This document shows, piece after piece, positions 61,569 to 64,000 of a stretch of 64,000 bases of DNA; the stretch's first letter is position 1, and each line of letters starts with the position of its first letter. The stretch is taken from assembly GCF_032460525.1 (NCBI RefSeq), contig NZ_CP135963.1:4030001-4094000 (forward strand), in the 5' to 3' direction. A program made the position numbers and the translations under genes. This DNA comes from Geodermatophilus sp. DSM 44513. Its GTDB lineage: Bacteria; Actinomycetota; Actinomycetes; Mycobacteriales; Geodermatophilaceae. Under the pieces are notes generated by a model. That model was not told the DNA's origin, ran no database searches, and was given only the letters and a program-made list of their open reading frames with translations.

Positions 61569-63116
61569 GTGACCGCCGCGCTCCACGCCAGGATGCGGAC
61601 GTGTCCGTCACCGCATCCCGATCGGGACCTGTCCGTGTTCCCCGTTGAGCAAGCGCCCTTCGCATCGATCGACGCAATTCACGCCGCCTACCTCCGCGGC
61701 GAGCTGTCGGCGGAAGTTCTCGTCGAGGTGTGCCTCGCGCGGATCGACCGGTTCGACCGACAAGGGCCAGGCATCAACGCCGTCACGGTGCAGAACCCCG
61801 AGGCGCTCCGCACCGCCCGGCGCCTGGACGAGGACTTGCGCCGCGGCCGGCCTATTGGGCGGTTGCACGGGATCCCCGTCCTGGTCAAGGACCAAATCGA
61901 GACGGCGGGGATCGAGACCACGTTCGGCTCGGCTGCCATGCGGGGCTACGTGCCGGATCGGGACGCCACCGTGGTCACCCGTCTGGCGTCCGCCGGCGCG
62001 ATCGTGTTGGCCAAGAGCGCGATGCCCGACTTCGCGGCATCGTGGTTCTCGTTGTCCTCGCGCACAGGGCACACCCGATGCCCGTGGAACCTAGAGCGTG
62101 ATGCCGGCGGATCAAGCAGCGGCTCGGCGGCCGGGGTCGCGGCCGGTTTCGCTCCGATCGCCATCGGCGAGGACACGGGCGGCTCGGTTCGGATCCCGGC
62201 GGCCTACAACAACCTCGTCGGCGTCCGGGTGACCACCGGGCTGGTGAGCCGGTCGGGGATGGCCCCGCTGGTGGCGAGCCAGGACACCGCGGGGCCGATC
62301 ACCCGCACGGTCGCGGACGCGGCCACCGTGCTCGACGTGCTGGTGGGCTTCGACCCCGCGGATCCGGCCACGCGTGCATGTCTTCGTCCGGACGTCGCCC
62401 GTGGTGGCTACCGAGCGGCGCTCCGGCCCGCAGCCCTGCGGGGCGCCCGGCTCGGCCTCCTGGCCGAGGCTCTGGCGGGCGTCGACGATGAAACCACCTC
62501 GCCGGTGAGCCGCGTTTTCGCGGCTGCGCTCTCAAGGCTCGAGGACTGCAAGGCGATCGTCGTGCCCGTCTCAGTGGAGGACCTGGCTGACCGTCTGCAG
62601 GAAACGTCGCTATACCTGTACCGCTCGCGGTCGGACATCGACGACTTTCTGTCCCGCCGGCCGGTTCCGTTCCGGGACGTCGCCTCCATCGTCCGCGCAG
62701 GACTCTTCGACCAGAGCCTCGACCTGCTGCGCGCAATTGCCGAGTGCGACCCCGAGCCGGCCGAGCTACGCAAGCGGGAGGCGGCGCAGCAGGACCTGCG
62801 GGCGCGGCTCGTCGGAGTGATGCAGGCCCACGAGCTCGACGCCCTCTGCTTTCCCACCACGCCGGGAATCGCACCGACGTCGGAGGAGCTCCGGCGGGGG
62901 GATGTGCGGACGCAGAGCTTTCGCACGAACACCATCGTCGCCGCGCAGTCCGGGCTACCCGCGATCACCGTCCCGGCCGGGCTGACCAGCCTGGGGATCC
63001 CCGTCGGACTGGAACTGATCGGCCGGCCCTTCAGCGAACGGAGCCTGCTCAGCCTCGCGTCCGGTGTCGAGGCCGCGAGTTCGTCACCCGTCGTGCCGCC
63101 CACCACCCCTTGTTAG
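61569..63116 (+). CDS. Amidase signature enzyme
   Basis: 515 residues from GTG 61569; GTG 61635 is also possible. The catalytic Ser-cisSer-Lys triad is visible: Lys in GIPVLVKDQIETAG (107), cis-Ser in AGGSSSGSAAG (about 182) and Ser in EDTGGSVRIPAA (206). It hydrolyses an amide to acid plus ammonia. The C-terminus has the expected PAITVPAGLTSLGIPVGLEL. The 3' neighbour is an NCS1 permease 21 bases later, and the upstream divergent gene is GntR. Uptake and hydrolysis of an amide or cyclic ureide is a fair reading; the substrate is unknown. Confidence 0.92.
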   Translation: MTAALHARMRTCPSPHPDRDLSVFPVEQAPFASIDAIHAAYLRGELSAEVLVEVCLARIDRFDRQGPGINAVTVQNPEALRTARRLDEDLRRGRPIGRLHGIPVLVKDQIETAGIETTFGSAAMRGYVPDRDATVVTRLASAGAIVLAKSAMPDFAASWFSLSSRTGHTRCPWNLERDAGGSSSGSAAGVAAGFAPIAIGEDTGGSVRIPAAYNNLVGVRVTTGLVSRSGMAPLVASQDTAGPITRTVADAATVLDVLVGFDPADPATRACLRPDVARGGYRAALRPAALRGARLGLLAEALAGVDDETTSPVSRVFAAALSRLEDCKAIVVPVSVEDLADRLQETSLYLYRSRSDIDDFLSRRPVPFRDVASIVRAGLFDQSLDLLRAIAECDPEPAELRKREAAQQDLRARLVGVMQAHELDALCFPTTPGIAPTSEELRRGDVRTQSFRTNTIVAAQSGLPAITVPAGLTSLGIPVGLELIGRPFSERSLLSLASGVEAASSSPVVPPTTPC

Positions 63117-63137
63117 CCGACCTACCGGAGGCCCTGC

Positions 63138-64000
63138 ATGTCCACGTCCGAGACGCCTGATGCCGTCATCAACGAGGAGTACCACTCCACGCCCGTGCCA
63201 TTGGCGGGCCGGCTGGGCTTCGGCCAGCCGGCCTGGGTGTGGTCCGGTTTCGGGATCGCCTTCATCTGCGCGGTGATCGGCGGCACGATCCAGCAGGGAC
63301 TCGGAACGGTAGAGGCGATCCTTGCGATCATCGCCGGCAACGTCATCCTGTTCGTCTACGCGTCGGCTCTCGGCTACGCCAGCGGCAAGTGGGGGTTGAA
63401 CTTCCCGCTGACGGTCCGAGCAGTGTTCGGCGGCCGCGGCTCGATCATCCCCATCGTGATCCTCGCCGCCCTGGTGACCGGGTGGTTCAGCTTCCACACA
63501 TGGCTGACCGCCGACATCATCAAGGTTGCCTTCACCATCGAGTCAGGCGTCGGGGTGGCGCTCATCGCGCTTGCGGTGGGGGTGATCTATGCGGTGCCCG
63601 TGATCTTCGGCATCAAGTCGATGGCGCTGGTGCGTCAGATCGCCATTCCGGCGATGGTCCTGTTCGTCGTCTACTACCTCGTCACCAAGGTCGTCCCGGC
63701 CGGCTCCGCACTGTTCGAGTCCACTGGTGACGGCTCGATGTCCTTCCTGACGGGCGTCGGGATCGCCTGGGCGACGTACGCGGTCAGCGGCACCATGACC
63801 GGCGACATCGTCCGCTACACCCGCACGGGGGGGCAGGCCGTCGGGGTCACCGCGGTCGCTTTCCTCTTCAGCAACGCCCCCTTCATGATCCTGGGCGCAC
63901 TCTTCTCCGCGGCGATCGACGACCCGACAGTGCCCTACTTCCTTGACTCCGACAGCATGACGGTCCTCATCCCGCTCGCGGCCATCGCGATCCTGAGCAC
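63138..64000 (+). CDS. NCS1 permease (cytosine/allantoin type), cut by window end
   Basis: About 287 residues are visible from ATG 63138, with GGAGG eight bases upstream. Features of the NCS1 family are LAGRLGFGQPAWVWSGFGIA, LALGYASG-like (SALGYASGKWGLNFPLTV), WFSFHTWLTADI and GDIVRYTRTGGQAV. About eight hydrophobic helices are visible so far out of the usual twelve. The family takes up nucleobases, hydantoins and allantoin by cation symport. It follows the amidase by 21 bases, so both are probably one operon for an amide- or ureide-type nutrient. Confidence 0.9.
   Translation, partial: MSTSETPDAVINEEYHSTPVPLAGRLGFGQPAWVWSGFGIAFICAVIGGTIQQGLGTVEAILAIIAGNVILFVYASALGYASGKWGLNFPLTVRAVFGGRGSIIPIVILAALVTGWFSFHTWLTADIIKVAFTIESGVGVALIALAVGVIYAVPVIFGIKSMALVRQIAIPAMVLFVVYYLVTKVVPAGSALFESTGDGSMSFLTGVGIAWATYAVSGTMTGDIVRYTRTGGQAVGVTAVAFLFSNAPFMILGALFSAAIDDPTVPYFLDSDSMTVLIPLAAIAILS

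Overview
The window is high-GC actinobacterial DNA. Lsr2, a ClgR-like XRE regulator, an ECF41-type sigma factor, an actinobacterial cytochrome b (QcrB), a BTAD/SARP remnant and many GTG starts with GTGA/ATGA overlaps all fit. FliG and a membrane GGDEF-EAL protein suggest a motile actinomycete; Geodermatophilaceae or a relative is plausible but not proven. No rRNA, tRNA or CRISPR was seen. Much of the window looks accessory: regulators beside single enzymes, insertion sequences, remnants and several defence-like operons.

Layout. 0-1.5 kb: a ubiquitin-like protein ending in Gly-Gly and the start of an E2-like protein, divergent from a winged-helix protein. 1.5-4.3 kb: LysR with two short-chain dehydrogenases (SDRs), the second frameshifted. 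4.6-9.6 kb: small hypothetical protein, EamA exporter and DUF2000 protein opposite AraC, XRE regulator opposite an acyl-CoA thioesterase/BAAT protein. 9.6-10.9 kb: degenerate IS30-like element. 10.9-16 kb: MarR/SDR, ECF41 sigma factor with an ABM monooxygenase, and an orphan QcrB. 16.6-24.4 kb: a tightly coupled operon of ParB-like protein, SNF2 helicase, DUF3883-like protein and DNA methylase, next to an AbiEi/AbiEii pair; this looks like a defence island.

24.5-28.6 kb holds remnants (BTAD regulator, LysR) and a second, damaged copy of the LysR-SDR-SDR module with a TetR gene. 28.9-39.5 kb is the most distinctive locus: phzC, phzD and phzE homologues with an exporter on the plus strand, divergent from an MmyB-type regulator, a stand-alone carboxylic acid reductase (CAR) and a phosphopantetheinyl transferase. 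PhzC-D-E would make trans-2,3-dihydro-3-hydroxyanthranilate (DHHA). There is no phzF, phzA/B or phzG, so the pathway appears to leave the phenazine route, with CAR probably reducing DHHA or a derivative to an aldehyde. This block is visibly less GC-rich than its flanks and lies beside lsr2.

40.2-45.7 kb: Lsr2, TetR, and a TetR-like/FliG/GGDEF-EAL set. 45.7-60.2 kb: accessory block with a decayed IS982-type transposase, a winged-helix/PD-(D/E)XK nuclease pair, a secreted DUF2599 protein, HTH proteins, a metallo-beta-lactamase-fold hydrolase, a RelA/SpoT-LOTUS fusion beside a DUF6615-like protein, an IS5-type element, a terminase-like remnant and a MerR/FMN-reductase/MFS locus. A short two-part repeat occurs at both ends of this block. 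60.5-64 kb: GntR, amidase and an NCS1 permease cut by the window end.

Many frame disruptions fall in G or C runs, so some broken genes may be sequencing indels rather than true pseudogenes.
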